Positions 31,078 through 44,345 are shown, counted from the stretch's first letter. The stretch: 64,000 nt of DNA from Polytrichum commune (GCA_950295325.1 OX485803.1:13890001-13954000), one strand, 5' to 3'. A program made the numbers and translations. Notes: generated by a model not told the origin, from the sequence alone.

Positions 31078-32382
31078 CCGGATATTCACTTGTCGAATCA
31101 AGGGTTCTCGTAGTTTTGATGCTCTGCGACAGTCGCTTGATTCTCCTCGCACTTAAACTGCCTCTGCACTCCTCGCCCTGTACCTCATATTCTCCTCAAA
31201 ATGGATACCTCATAAATGGGTGGGAGAATTGATGTTCAGTTATGGCAGATCCTCAAAGACCTTCAGCTTGGGTGGGGCGTTCCGATTAGTTATCAAAGGC
31301 CTGATTCAACGACAGATGCTATTCCAGTCAGACGAGTAGCGGAACAATAGTACTTAGGGTTTGTTACAAATGCAAGAGTGAGCTCATTGTTTTCAAAACG
31401 TGGCAATTCCTGCCGAACGTTCATGGGTTGGTCAATGCATTTGCTAACAAAACCCTTGATAAACCAATAGCGACCTCTAAATTTTGCAGGATACATCTAC
31501 ATAGACGCCTCCAAGAATGTGAATAAAGACAGAGAACTAAATATTTCCAACATAGGGTCAACCAGGACGCTTTTTATCATGCTCGGATCCAAGACTTCTG
31601 AATTCAAAATGATCTCCAATTTCGTAACGACTTACTAGAGAAACAGGCATATCAGAATTCCTTTGCAAGGAACGAATTTAGACACGACAGCTGACCCCGA
31701 CCTCTGCACTCTGATGCCCACCTAAAGGAATTTGCTCAAAATTGGTGAAAGAGATGCCGTGGAATCAATTTATGGCGAAATAGCATAGATGCTCTGCTCT
31801 ATACAGAATGTAAAGAGAACAAGGAATCTTCTCAGCATTGAGCTCTTGCTGCTGGGAGAGTGAAAAGGGTTTGTTGTTCGTACATTGATTAGCATCAGAA
31901 ATTGCTGAAAACATAAGAAACGACAGACATTCCAGGAATTTGAAGGCAGCAAGAGACTGACATCTACTATCCGTGCCTATGTGAATACAAAGCATTGCTT
32001 AATGATTACAAAAGGAGAAGAGAGTGCGAGTGCAAACGAGATTCGTCACCTGTCCAAGCTCAAGCAGCTGGAATTTTGCCAAAAACCAACCCGAACAGAA
32101 CAGAGAAGGAGAAGCTCATGTGTCACCCCTCTCTCGTCTTCTTCGTCAATGGATGATGGAGCCCAATTCGTTAGATATTCTTAATTAAAGAGGAAGAAGG
32201 CTGGGAATACTGAGAACACTTACTCGCACTTCTCATACTCGTGAAGAAGCGAACCAAGGTCCTTCATACACCTGCAGCTGTGCGGATGTTAGTGGAGGGA
32301 GATGGGAAAAGCAGAAGCAAGTGCCCTGTCCAACAAATGAAATCCACTTGGCACTTCCTCTTTCATTCTCGTCTTTCGCTTC
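31078..32382. other. Intergenic, no gene recognised
   Basis: Only short frames on both strands and no domain seen. It lies between the hAT/186-bp region and the RbcS duplication. Confidence 0.5.
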
Positions 32383-32792
32383 TCTCTCCCCGCTGATTGT
32401 AGGACGCATACATAAACGCCATGCCAGTATGTAATGTAATCAGGGTAATAATAACTTCAACTTAAGTTAAGTAGCGGCCTACTGCAATGCTCGGCAGCAC
32501 AGATCCTGTCACAGAAACGAGACTGACACATATATATATACACAGATTACATTGATGCCATTAACGCAGTATTATTGTAGGAGTATAGTGGAAGCCTGCC
32601 TTCTGAGCTAAAGAATTCATTGTGTAGAACAGAGAGACATACCACAATTTACTTTGAAGAATAAGTAACAAGCATTGGACTGGCGTGGGCCCTGGGTGTC
32701 GTGGCAGACTGGGAGTGGTGTTTAATGCCCACGACCAGGTAAAGGGGAAATGGTAGAAAGGGCACAAAGCGCCAGGGGTAAACAGGGACCGG

Positions 32793-32812
32793 TTATCCAC
32801 TGGTTCCTTATC
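32793..32812 (-). promoter_or_regulatory. Two GATAA (I-box-like) motifs upstream of RbcS-1
   Basis: GGATAA (complement of TTATCC at 32793) and GATAAG (complement of 32807-32812) lie about 175-190 bp upstream of the ATG. I-boxes are known light-response elements of RbcS promoters. The link here is inferred from position only. No canonical CACGTG G-box or TATA box is obvious. Confidence 0.4.
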
Positions 32813-32983
32813 TGCCTCATCGCCTGCATTTCGGTGTGTGGCTCCCGAGACTCTCGTTGTGGCAATAAGACCCTCCTCGTCTCCGTAAATCATCCTCATT
32901 CCATCCCAACGCCCTTCCTGCGCTCTTCTCTCATCCTCTCGAGCTTCGTTCTTCTCTCACGCGGAGAGCTAACATCTGAAGCC

Positions 32984-33768
32984 ATGGCCTCCATTGTGGC
33001 TGCCTCCGCCGTGGTGGCCCCCGCCGCCTTCGCTGCTGCCTCCTCCAGCGTTGGATCGTCCGAGGCTTCAACCGTGAAGGCTTTCTCTGGCCTCAAGGCT
33101 GCCACTGTCTTCTCCAGCAAGACCCAGAAGTTGAGCTCCGTTCAGAACGGCAGCCGCGTCAACTGCATGCAGGTTGGAACTTCACACTTTACTATCCCCT
33201 CTTTCATGATTTTTAGTTTGCGGGTTTTTACATGTGGTTTGGGATTGTTTGATATGTATCATCCCCACCTGAATGTATTAACTGTATTGATTTCCACGAT
33301 ATTGTACATCTGCTGCTACTCAATTAGCTAGCCAATTCCGAGCACCGTGGGGCATGCATTGGCTTTGGGTAATGGAATGTTGATGGATGGAGTTGCTCGA
33401 AATGGCTGCAGGTATGGAACCCTTACGGCAACCCCAAGTTCGAGACTCTGTCGTACTTGCCCGCATTGAGCGACGAGCAGATCGCGAAGCAGGTGGAGTT
33501 CATGATCCGCCAGAACCTCATTCCCTGCTTGGAATTCGACAAGGTGGGCACCGTGTCCCGCGACAACTTCCAGGGATCCGGCTACTACGACGGGCGCTAC
33601 TGGACCATGTGGAAGCTGCCCATGTTCGGCTGCAACGACGCCAGCCAGGTGTTGGCTGAGATCCAGGAGTGCAAGAAGTCATACCCTGACTGCTTCGTCC
33701 GCGTCTTGGGCTTCGACAACAAGAGGCAGGTGCAGATCGCCGGATTCTTGGTCGCCTTCCCTAACTGA
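32984..33768 (+). CDS. RbcS: Rubisco small subunit precursor, copy 1 (exons 32984-33172, 33412-33768)
   Basis: The two exons encode 181 residues. Residues 1-61 are a plastid transit peptide rich in Ala, Ser and Val with few acidic residues. The mature protein begins [19 protein letters not shown]. Family-conserved [33 protein letters not shown] and [18 protein letters not shown] follow. The 239-bp GT-AG intron falls between mature residues 2 and 3 (after CAG), the classic first-intron position of land-plant RbcS. Later introns are absent. RbcS assembles with eight plastid-encoded large subunits in the stroma to fix CO2. The start is set by the transit peptide and GCCATGG context. The product is identical to copy 2. 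Confidence 0.97.
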
Positions 33769-35652
33769 TAGGTTTCATCGCAATTTATTATTCGCCGAGC
33801 TCTTGGCTCCTTAGTAGGAGCCATTGAGTCAGAGTCATGAAAATAATCTGATATACAGGCAACGCCTTAAATTGCAAAGGAAAGGAAATCCAATCCTCCC
33901 ATGATTCGCACACATTTTTGCTTATGAGACGATGGAAGTGCTTCTCCCTTGATTTCTTTGTCGAGTATGGCCCGTGGTTTTGATCCTGCGCTTCTTCCGG
34001 CACTCTATTGTCGACATTGTAGCGACTGCTACCGCTGTCGCTCGTTGTTGAGCGGCTTTTGGTCATGGCTATCTGTGATTTGGGATTTTTCAAACCAGAG
34101 AAACACCAAACTGTCGCCGGTGTCTGAAAAAGAATTGTGTGAAATTGTTGAGACTGCCCATAAGATTGAGGTAGAAATAGGGCTTCTACGGACAGTCTTC
34201 CGGGTTCCGAATGATGTGAGTAGTTTGGGAATGTGTGTCTAAAGCTGTACAATTTGCGGTGTTGGTGATTTTGTGAGACCTACAGCGAATGTATCGTTTA
34301 GAATCCCCACATTTTCCCTCGGATGATAGAAGCATTTTGCAAGCTTATGAAGTCGCACGCATCCTTCATTCGTTGAAATGTTCTGTGCACAATGGACTTC
34401 TCTGCTTGCTATATTTGAAACCGAGATTTGCTAATGTACGCGGGGAAACTGAAAGAAGTTCGTCTCAAGACAAGAGATTTACTATACGGAGATGAAAAGA
34501 AAATGCTTAATGCTCTACAACGAGTACACTCTCAGGGATGGTGGTCAACATCAACTACACACCTCTGCTATGAGATGGGATAGATTCTTAGAAAACGAAA
34601 TTAATTGGTTCAAGACCATGGTTAAGCCGTCATGAACAGCAATCTGCGGCCCGTTCCACCGAAATTTTATGTAGGCATTTATAGAACTGATGGTCATGGC
34701 AGCTATTCACTGGTGTACAACATGCTAGTGAGCCTTCATCTAAATCTCAGATGAGTGGTTTATCTACCAGCCAAGGATCCTGATAATCTCTATGCAAATA
34801 CTCGCAAAAAGTGCCCTAGAGAAAAGAGAACTTTCGAAAGTCAATCAAGAAGGTGGCTGTCTACTTAACTTTGAGACTGTAAATGATCCCATTATCACCA
34901 CACCGCAATGCTTCCAAATGACAAAATGAGGGGTGATGAGTGTTGTGGACATAGCTCAATGGTCAGAATTTTTGCGAAGCCAACAACTCTTCAGATGTGG
35001 CATAATCCACAACTGGCATGATTTATGTAGGGAAATCCTTCGCAAGAAGTTTGACTGCTGAATGTCTTTAGGAAACCAAATGTGAGCAAAATACTTAACC
35101 TCCATCCTTCAATTCTACAAATGGATACTCATTTGATACCAAGAAACCATGATAAGGAATGACTTAAAGCAAGAAATTGCAATAAGTCGTACTAGTTTTG
35201 ATGCCAGTTGAGGAAGTGGATGTGCGGAGCTTTCTAACACTTCTCTCCCCGCTGATTGTAGGACGGATACATAAATGCCATGCCAGTATGTAATGTAATC
35301 AGGGTAATAATAACTTCAACTTAAGTTAAGTAGCGGCCTACTGCAATGCTCGGCAGCACAGATCCTGTCACAGAAAAGAGACTGACACATATATATAGAC
35401 ACAGATTACATTGATGCCATTAACGCAGTATTATTGTAGGATTATAGTGGAAGCCTGCCTTCTGAGCTTAAAGAATTCATCGTGTAGAACAGAGAGACAT
35501 ACCACAATTTACTTTGAAGCATAAGTAACAAGCATTGGACTGGCGTGGGCCCTGGGTGTCGTGGCAGACTGGGAGTGGTGTTTAATGCCCACGACCAGGT
35601 AAAGGGGAAATGGTAGAAAGGGCACAAAGCGCCAGGGGTAAACAGGGACCGG

Positions 35653-35672
35653 TTATCCACTGATTCCTTATC
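35653..35672 (-). promoter_or_regulatory. Two GATAA (I-box-like) motifs upstream of RbcS-2
   Basis: The same pair as upstream of copy 1, shifted by 2860 bp, and kept despite a nearby G/A difference. Position and family precedent only. Confidence 0.4.
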
Positions 35673-35843
35673 TGCCTCATCGCCTGCATTTCGGTGTGTG
35701 GCTCCCGAGACTCTCGTTGTGGCAATAAGACCCTCCTCGTCTCCGTAAATCATCCTCATTCCATCCCAACGCCCTTCCTGCGCTCTTCTCTCATCCTCTC
35801 GAGCTTCGTTCTTCTCTCACGCGGAGAGCTAACATCTGAAGCC

Positions 35844-36628
35844 ATGGCCTCCATTGTGGCTGCCTCCGCCGTGGTGGCCCCCGCCGCCTTCGCTGCTGCC
35901 TCCTCCAGCGTTGGATCGTCCGAGGCTTCAACCGTGAAGGCTTTCTCTGGCCTCAAGGCTGCCACTGTCTTCTCCAGCAAGACCCAGAAGTTGAGCTCCG
36001 TTCAGAACGGCAGCCGCGTCAACTGCATGCAGGTTGGAACTTCACACTTTACTATCCCCTCTTTCATGATTTTTAGTTTGCGGGTTTTTACATGTGGTTT
36101 GGGATTGTTTGATATGTATCATCCCCACCTGAATGTATGAACTGTATTGATTTCCACGATATTGTACATCTGCTGCTACTCAATTAGCTAGCCAATTCCG
36201 AGCACCGTGGGGCATGCATTGGCTTTGGGTAATGGAATGTTGATGGATGGAGTTGCTCGAAATGGCTGCAGGTATGGAACCCTTACGGCAACCCCAAGTT
36301 CGAGACTCTGTCGTACTTGCCCGCATTGAGCGACGAGCAGATCGCGAAGCAGGTGGAGTTCATGATCCGCCAGAACCTCATTCCCTGCTTGGAATTCGAC
36401 AAGGTGGGCACCGTGTCCCGCGACAACTTCCAGGGATCCGGCTACTACGACGGGCGCTACTGGACCATGTGGAAGCTGCCCATGTTCGGCTGCAACGACG
36501 CCAGCCAGGTGTTGGCTGAGATCCAGGAGTGCAAGAAGTCATACCCTGACTGCTTCGTCCGCGTCTTGGGCTTCGACAACAAGAGGCAGGTGCAGATCGC
36601 CGGATTCTTGGTCGCCTTCCCCAATTGA
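35844..36628 (+). CDS. RbcS: Rubisco small subunit precursor, copy 2 (exons 35844-36032, 36272-36628)
   Basis: A 181-residue precursor with the same exon sizes, intron length (239 bp) and intron position as copy 1. I find two synonymous differences in the coding part, both at the last codons (CCCAAT versus CCTAAC), and one in the intron. The protein is identical to copy 1. It lies in the second unit of the tandem duplication, in the same orientation, 2860 bp downstream. Near-identity of about 600 bp of upstream DNA implies the same regulation. The 3' flank has diverged far more, which suggests the gene has been homogenised. Confidence 0.97.
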
Positions 36629-38236
36629 TAGATTTCAATTTATTATTCGCCGAGCTCTTGGCGCCGTAGTAGGAGCCATTGCATCACAGTCTTGGAAATA
36701 ATACATTATATACAGGCTACGCCTTAATTTTCAAGGGAATGGAAATCCATGCTCTTCTGATTCGTTCACGTTTCCCTCATGAGACGATGAAAGTGCTTCG
36801 CCCGTGATTTTCTCCCGGGTATGGCCTGTGGCTTTGGTCCTGCTGTTCCTCTGGCGTACTGTCATTGGCATTGTAGTGATTGCCACCATCGTCGCTCGTG
36901 TTGAGTGACTTTTAGTCTTGGCCTGTGCTTTGTGATTTTAATAACCAAAGGAACACCAGAGTGTTGCCGGTTTTTGAAGCAAACTATGTGAATCGAGAGT
37001 GGTCAGGCGACGCAGAGCAGTTAAGGGTTTCTGCTGACAGGCTCCCGGATTCCAATTGATGTGAGTGGTCGTTCGATTGAAGTAGGGCTTGTACGGACAG
37101 TCTCCCGGGTTCCAAATGAGTGAGTAGCTTGGGAATGTGTGTCTAAAGCTGCGCGATTTGCGGTGTTATTGACTTTGTGAGGCCTACAGTGAATGTATCC
37201 CTTGGAATCCCCACATTTACCCTCGGATGATGCAAACAGTTTGCAAGCTTAGAGAGTCGCACGCATCCTTGATGCCTTGAAATGGTGTGTGCATCATGGG
37301 TTTCTCTCGTTGTCAGATTTCAAACCGACGGCTTGCTAATGTATTCAGAAAAGTTGTGAGAAATCTATCTTATATAGTACTACCTTTTTCCTACACGAAG
37401 ATTAAAAGGACGGACGTTCATCGTGCACAACTGCAACGACAATATAACGATGAAGTTGCAATTGATGGTGAACATCGACTAAGGCGGGAATAAGACGGAG
37501 TGGGACTGAATTATGTAGGTCATTAACCATGAATAAGACGTTACGAACAACATTCTGCACTGCTCTGAAACTAATCTGACTGAGCCACTTATCAAGGGTG
37601 GAAGAAAATTCTTCAATTGGCATGGGAGCTGTTTACTGTATGCTATCTGGTCCGAATCTAATCTTGACAACCGTACACCATAAGCAACCGATAACCCTGG
37701 TATGCACTACATATGGATAATAACACACAGATTGCACTCTAGAAGAATAAGAACTTGCCATCGAAGGAGTGTCAAGGCTTGCAGGAAGTTGTTGTCTATC
37801 TAGCAACACGGTATCTTTGAATTGGAAATGACAATGATGCTATTAGCCATACGATTTCCATTTCTTCCAAATGACGAAACTATCGGTGATGAGTGATGTG
37901 GACATAGGTAGATTGGATAGAATTTAGCATGGAGAAGACAATATTGTCTTTCAAGCGCAGGCTTGGGATAATCCAGAATGGCACTGATGAGTACATGAAT
38001 AACAGGAGTGCCAGGATCTGCCTGAATTATAGGAGTGCCTGAATTTGGAAAGCGAAAGGGTGCACTAACGATGAACAAAAACCTTGACCTCCAGGCTTCA
38101 TTTCCAGAACACTCTACTCATTTGGTTCCTATAATCCGGGATAAGGAATGACTTTGAATCACGAAATTGTATTACAGCATATATAGTTTGATGCCAGTTA
38201 AGGAAGTGTTTGTAGGGAGCTTTGGAACACTTCTGA

Positions 38237-41200
38237 GCCAGTCACAAGCAAAGCAGGACAAGGCCTCAAGGATTGAAAACAATAGCCAGTCACAACCACC
38301 TAGGGCTGCAAGTGAATATGTGATTAACCTTCTGGCTGGGTAAAATCAGTTGATTCACCTCTTGACCACCACAATCAACGATCGGAAAGTTACCGTTAAA
38401 AGCCAATTGTCATCGTGGCAGGCAGCTATTGATGCAGAATTGAGGTACTCTGACTGGAGGGAATTGGAGGGGGGAAAGTGCGAATGCTATCCACAAATCC
38501 CTTATCGTCATCCTCTCCGTCCGCTGCTGGGTGGCTCTCGAGGAATGCAGAGAGTACGGCAATCTCAAGTGTTCCATTAAATTGCTCGATGTTTATGCCC
38601 CGTTTAAGCAATTCTTGTGCAAAATGTGAAGATAATTCTTTTAATTTAGAAAGCTTGGAACTAGTAGAGGTGGATATGAATGTTTCTCAAAAATGGCTAA
38701 AGTACTGGTCTGTAAATTGCTCAGGCACGGATTGGCTGAAGATAGGGTTTATTGCCATTCTGACATGGACGAGTATGTATGTGAAAAATGCATGGGTTAC
38801 GGAGTGTTATAAGTGACGAACCCTATTCCTCGTTGACTTAATTTCAATGGTAACAGAAGTCCACCCTTTACTGAATTCAGCAGTTTGTCAAGATGCTCGG
38901 AGCAGTGATATATGTACCTGTAAGAAATTTTCTTTCAAGTAGTGCCAAAGGTATTGTGATATGCAAATTGAAACGTCTAAACAAGATACGACATCGGTAT
39001 GAGCTGTTTGAACCAGAATAATAAGACACCCATCAAATAATTCTTAGTACGAGCAATGGTTTTAAGGTCGTGTTGAATACAAATGCATTTGTCTTCTGCT
39101 CAGTAATGTCAATCCTCGGTTTATGTTCGCAAGCCCAAAGATACAAAGGAATCTATTGTCTCATCCCCCAGGTATTAATCAAATGCAAGTGCACTAGTTG
39201 CACCCAATCGACGGATGAAGAAGTTGAGGAGCGTTGATGAGAACTAGATGTTTGTGGTAATCGGCTCATCTAATCCATAAGTCCAGATACATGCAGCTCC
39301 AGCTCCAGTTAGCGTAAAGTTGATCCAAATGGATGTAGCTGATCTGTGAAAAGCACCTTACGAAGATGAAAGTCTATTCATGGGAGATGCAAAAGTGCGT
39401 GAATCATTATTACGATTGCATCATTAGACACTCTTCTTGCTTTGATCAGTTCCTGGAAATTGGATGGATAACCACACTTCTGCGCCAGTACAGACTCCAG
39501 AGGAAGTGGTGGAGAGAGACTTTCGTGTTCTTTTGGACTGAGAAATGGAACAGCCAGAGACAAGAACACCAAGCAGAGGCAGGCACATCTCATCTATTTC
39601 AGTCTCAATATCTAAAGGTAAGGTAAGGTAATGTGGAGCTTTCATGTGGTCACTCTTCTTATTACTTTGACACCTATGTTATTTCGAGTGGTATGCGGGA
39701 AGGCTTGTAATTAAGAATGGAAATTCTAAATACACATGGCATAATGGGATTGGACTATGTGTTCAAAGTACAAACACCATTTTATGACGGTTCAACATAA
39801 TATTCTTTAGCTAGCACACAATGCATTCCCCTTTTCATTCCGGGACTTCTAGATTGGTGATCTTGTGGAGGTTTGGCAGTTACCAAATCTAGCATTAAAT
39901 ATATATGATACACCAAGAACATCTCCAACAACTTGACCATGTTTTATTCTCTTTTTATTCCGACAAATTTCCACATAAGCATAAGTGTGGAGTAATGTTA
40001 TGAATAGTTTAACTCAACACAAGTGGGAGGATGGCCTATGCAAAGGATCAAGGAGAAAGAGTTTCACACTCCTTTTTTACACAAGAATAATACAATATTG
40101 AAAGCCCATGAGACACAGGAATTGTGAACTTTCAAACGAGTTTCAAACTTTGAGCATTACAAAACTTCACAACTTAACAAAAATATTGTGGTTCGTGGAA
40201 GCTTGAACCACCATAGGATCCTCCGGAGGATCCCAAATTAGTGTTACAAATATTGGCTGCCCATTTGGTGCAACCTGCCTCAACGACAATTCCAAGTAAC
40301 CATTACTTTTACTTTCTATATCCAATATAGTAAAAGTTGTCCAATCATAGTTCATCTTTTAGTTATACTATGAGTCTTCTATCTTTGGTTCATCTAGACG
40401 TTTTTAATAACCATCTTTTGGCTCAATCGCATTATCCAATTGCAATTTCCTAATTTCAACTTAATTTATCCATTCATTGGAGTTGTCTAACTATAATGAA
40501 TATCGCCCATCCACTAGGAGTAATTCCAATGATTATTATCCCTCCACTAGAAGTTGTGTAACTCCAAGCCAATATATCCTTAGTTATAGATGTCTAGCTC
40601 CAACATAAAGATTATCCAACGGGAGCTATCTAAGTTCAATGCCACAATCTTTCATCAATATTTGTCTAACTCTTGTGGACAATTCAATCATGGGTTGTCT
40701 AAATCTTGTGCTCCTTCCTTTGGAGGTCACTAATTCCAATTATCATTATTTTTTTCAAATGCTAAGTACAACAAATAATGAGTAATTAGCATTCCTCATT
40801 AAATGACCAACCAATCTCTTGAATCAATGTACCACTAAGGTGGGACTAAGGTACATCACAAATAGAATCTCCACTTTGATAGTTATAACATTCGCATTTT
40901 AAAGCAACATGCATAAACTTTGTGATCAATTGCAAATTGCAATTCCTAACCATATAAAATAATTCACGATTCCATCCAACAAGGAACACTATATGTGGTG
41001 GTGGAAATGCCTCCAATATGGCCATCGCATGCCTTGATAACCTTATATGGTTAACACAAGTGGGAGGACGGCCAATGTGATGGCTCAAGGATTATAAGAA
41101 TCAAGTTCACTTTGACCACCCATAACTTCCACATTTGAACTCCAATTCTAAAACTTGAAATGACCCATCTTTGTGATTCATCACAATTGGTAACCAAATG

Positions 41201-42840
41201 AGATAACTTGTAATCTCATCTAACAACTAATATTATTTGTGGAGTTGGAAGTGTCCACTTCAAGACCACCATATGCATTAGTAATCTTGAATAGTTAACC
41301 CCTAGTTAACACAATTGAGAAGCTTCAAAGAAAGCAAATCATAACTTTGACCTCGCATTTAAGCTCATGTCCTGAAACTTGAAAACAACCATATTTGTGG
41401 TACATAAGGTAGATGAGGCTAATTTAGTTAGCTTTCTTAATTGAGCACCTATTTTTGGTTCCTAATCGGCGGTATAGTCACTCTAATTTGGTGGGTGAGT
41501 AATACATGATGATTTAGCCGCCGTCTTGATGATATTTGGGTTAGTTACCTTCGCAAATGTCAAACTACACCCACCATCCTCCATAATTAGGAGTGCTATC
41601 CACAGAGCTATGACATGCTTGATTTTTGTGCACGAGGTGGGCAAATTAGAAGGCAACATGTGCATGTGAGGTGCCAACCAACTTGTATTGTGGGTATTTT
41701 TATAATGATAAGCCAATTCGGCAAAATTTTATCTTACATGTGACCATTCTAGAGACACAACACAACCAATATTTGCATTAAACTTGGTTTTCATTGGCAA
41801 ATGACGCATTTAGAATGATTGGTACTTGTAAATTAAAGATTCTTTAGTGAGGCGTATGGAAGTCTAGCGGCACATGTCCACGGGCCTCCACATTCTAGTA
41901 GCTTGAGAGAATGTAGTTGGATGGTGGCTTGTGCTTAGCCACATACGAACACCTTTGACCCACTATGTTCTAGAATCTAGTGGGCACGCGGCCTACATGA
42001 AAACTCACCCTAAGGGCCGCTTCACTCTATGCATGGTTGTGCAAGTTGAGAGGCCATGGGATTGAGTGGCCAAGCTTTGTTGAGAGTCCAAAGAAATGAG
42101 CTGAAAATAACCAATAAAATGTAGTTATTCGAGCCTTTGGTTGGGCAAAGTGTGAAGCCTCCAAAGGCCAAGCCTAAAGTCCAAACCCACGACCATATAT
42201 AGTTTGGGTTTTCCTGTCAGAACCAAACTTCCTTCAAGAGGTCGTCGCCATCGTCAAAACGTAAGCATTTTAAATTGTGACAGACATTGGACTTTGGCCT
42301 TAGTGTGAAGGGTCGAGAGGCCGAACTTTGGGTTTCTTGCAATCCGATTGGTGGAAATCGACGGCCTCTTGACCTTCAGCCATAGTGTGAAGCGCCCCTA
42401 AGAGGAGGAACCAATAGCACCCACGCAAATTAACTTAGTACACTGATGCCTCCCCCCCACCCGACTCTACCAAATAACCAAAGTCTTTCCTAAAAACCGA
42501 ATAAAGCTCCCTCGGTTATAGGGGAGGCATCCGGCTATCCCAATGCATCTACAAGAACTTGCTCCGGAGACTTCGGAGTAGGTTTTAGTTAAGTAGCTTT
42601 CACACATGTTCATGGTTTTATCTCCCAAGCAATGAATGTTGGATAGTTTTTGTCCCACCCCCAAATGCCTCACTACTCATCTATCTTACCATCGGTTTTT
42701 TTTGTTAATGAAGCTCCTCGTGCCCTCATATAACTAAGATTAAAAAACAACCAATCACAAGGGCGGGAGGCGACACTTTTAAAAGTCTTATATTCTGGTA
42801 CTGATGGGAGGGTCGGTGCTGGAGGCTTTAAACCTCCCCT
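38237..42840. other. Long intergenic region, degenerate repeats
   Basis: No convincing gene. Scattered short frames look random. The clearest structure is the diverged repeat at 40000-41440. GTTGTCTAACTCCAA-like motifs recur between 40470 and 40720. Confidence 0.5.
40000..41440. repeat. Degenerate ~240-bp repeats
   Basis: Blocks such as GTTAACACAAGTGGGAGGA and CACTTTGACC...AAACTTGAAA recur at about 40010, 41050/41108 and 41290/41349, with spacing near 240 bp for the last pair. The copies are strongly diverged. Confidence 0.5.
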
Positions 42841-43098
42841 TTGAAACCATGCCACATCATTTGCCAACTAGGCTGGGCAGCGGATAATGTCGATGGTGTG
42901 AAGGCCGTGTTTTTAGAAGCAACTTTTAGGCTTAGCTGGAGTCAGGTGGGGAGGGGCATGACACTCGTTAGGTGTGCAATGCAGACCGATGGAAGGGAGC
43001 CTGCACCCAATCCAGGGCCCGCTGCATTGTCCACTTTCTGTGCTCTCTGTCCCCTTTTCATGTGTGGCTCCCAATTCCCAAATCGGCTCAGGTTCTAA

Positions 43099-43103
43099 CC
43101 AAT
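43099..43103 (+). promoter_or_regulatory. CCAAT motif upstream of RbcS-3
   Basis: AACCAATAAGAC sits about 125 bp before the ATG. AATAAGAC is shared with the corresponding place upstream of copies 1 and 2 (GCAATAAGACC at 32863), so it may belong to a shared core promoter. Confidence 0.3.
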
Positions 43104-43226
43104 AAGACATGCCTCCTGCCCCTCCCTCTCCAGAAACGCATTGCGCACCTTGAGCTTCCACAGCCGCCTTCGCCTCACCTCCCTCCTGCTCCTCTCACGC
43201 CTCGCTCGCTCGCGCCCTCTGAAGCT

Positions 43227-44345
43227 ATGGCCTCCGTCGTGGCTGCTTCCGCCGTGGTGGCCCCCGCTGCCTTCGCAGCTGCCTCCTCCAGCGTCGGATC
43301 GTCCGAGGCTTCAACCGTGAAGGCTTTCTCTGGCCTCAAGGCTGCCACTGTCTTCTCCAGCAAGACCCAGAAGTTGAGCTCCGTCCAGAATGGCAGCCGC
43401 GTCAGCTGCATGCAGGTTGGAACTCCACACTCCACTACCCCGCTCTTTCATGATTCTCAGTTCGTGGTTTCAAACTCGCTTGATTCTGTAACTTCAGGAG
43501 CTGTGCACTTGTGTATGAGAGTCTATGCTGGAGATCACCGTGCTCTGTTCCAGCCTATTTAGTCGAGCGAGTCTGCTGGGCGCAAGTGGAATCGGCCTTG
43601 AGAATGGTTATGTCCGTTCGGAACCGCACCTCGGCAATCCACTTTGGGTAAATTAGTGGTAGAGTTTTAGGAGGCTTCTGTCCGAAGACAGGCAACAATG
43701 AATGAGGTGTCTACTATTTTGAGAGCTTATCGAGATTAAATGCAGTCATGGACCTTCATTCGTGGAATGTAAGTCTCGCAAGCTAGAATTAGTAGAAAGG
43801 GAGGGTCCGTAGTAGTACTTACAAGGCTGAAGAATGTGATGGACATTTAGTACTGGAACTGTTAAATTCGCCATTTATTAATAATATGCTGCTGCGTAGG
43901 TAGGTAGCAAATTTCTGAATGCCGTGGGGCATGCATTGGCTTTGGGTAATGGAATGTTGATGGATGGAATTGCTCGAAATGGCTGCAGGTATGGAACCCT
44001 TACAACAACCCCAAGTTCGAGACTCTGTCGTACTTGCCCGCATTGAGCGACGAGCAGATCGCGAAGCAGGTGGAGTTCATGATCCGCCAGAACCTCATTC
44101 CCTGCTTGGAATTCGACAAGGTGGGCACCGTGTCCCGCGACAACTTCCAGGGATCCGGCTACTACGACGGGCGCTACTGGACCATGTGGAAGCTGCCCAT
44201 GTTCGGCTGCAACGACGCCAGCCAGGTGTTGGCTGAGATCCAGGAGTGCAAGAAGTCATACCCTGACTGCTTCGTCCGCGTCTTGGGCTTCGACAACAAG
44301 AGGCAGGTGCAGATCGCCGGATTCTTGGTCGCCTTCCCCAACTGA
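43227..44345 (+). CDS. RbcS: Rubisco small subunit precursor, copy 3 (exons 43227-43415, 43989-44345)
   Basis: A 181-residue precursor with the same exon lengths as copies 1 and 2, but an unrelated, longer intron (573 bp) apart from its last about 66 bp. Protein differences from copies 1 and 2 are I4V, N60S and G69N. Exon 2 otherwise differs from copy 1 at one silent site. The promoter and most of the intron differ, so this is an older paralogue whose exon 2 and intron end have been kept alike, probably by conversion. Transit peptide, mature MQVW start and all conserved small-subunit motifs are present, so it should be functional. Confidence 0.97.

Larger units (their letters stand above)
32383..38236. 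repeat. 2.86-kb tandem duplication carrying RbcS-1 and RbcS-2
   Basis: Unit 1 is 32383-35241 and unit 2 is 35242-38236, with ACACTTCT at the shared edges (about 35238 and 38231). The first about 1.38 kb of each unit (promoter and gene) differs at roughly ten positions. The remaining 1.5 kb is clearly homologous but, by eye, only about 80% alike and with indels. No other genes are visible in the diverged parts (33769-35241 and 36629-38236). Confidence 0.85.

Noticed and set aside
32896-33120. Open frame antisense to RbcS exon 1 (also at 35756 and 43175)
   Set aside because: A shadow of the GC-rich transit-peptide codons. The sense strand is a certain gene.
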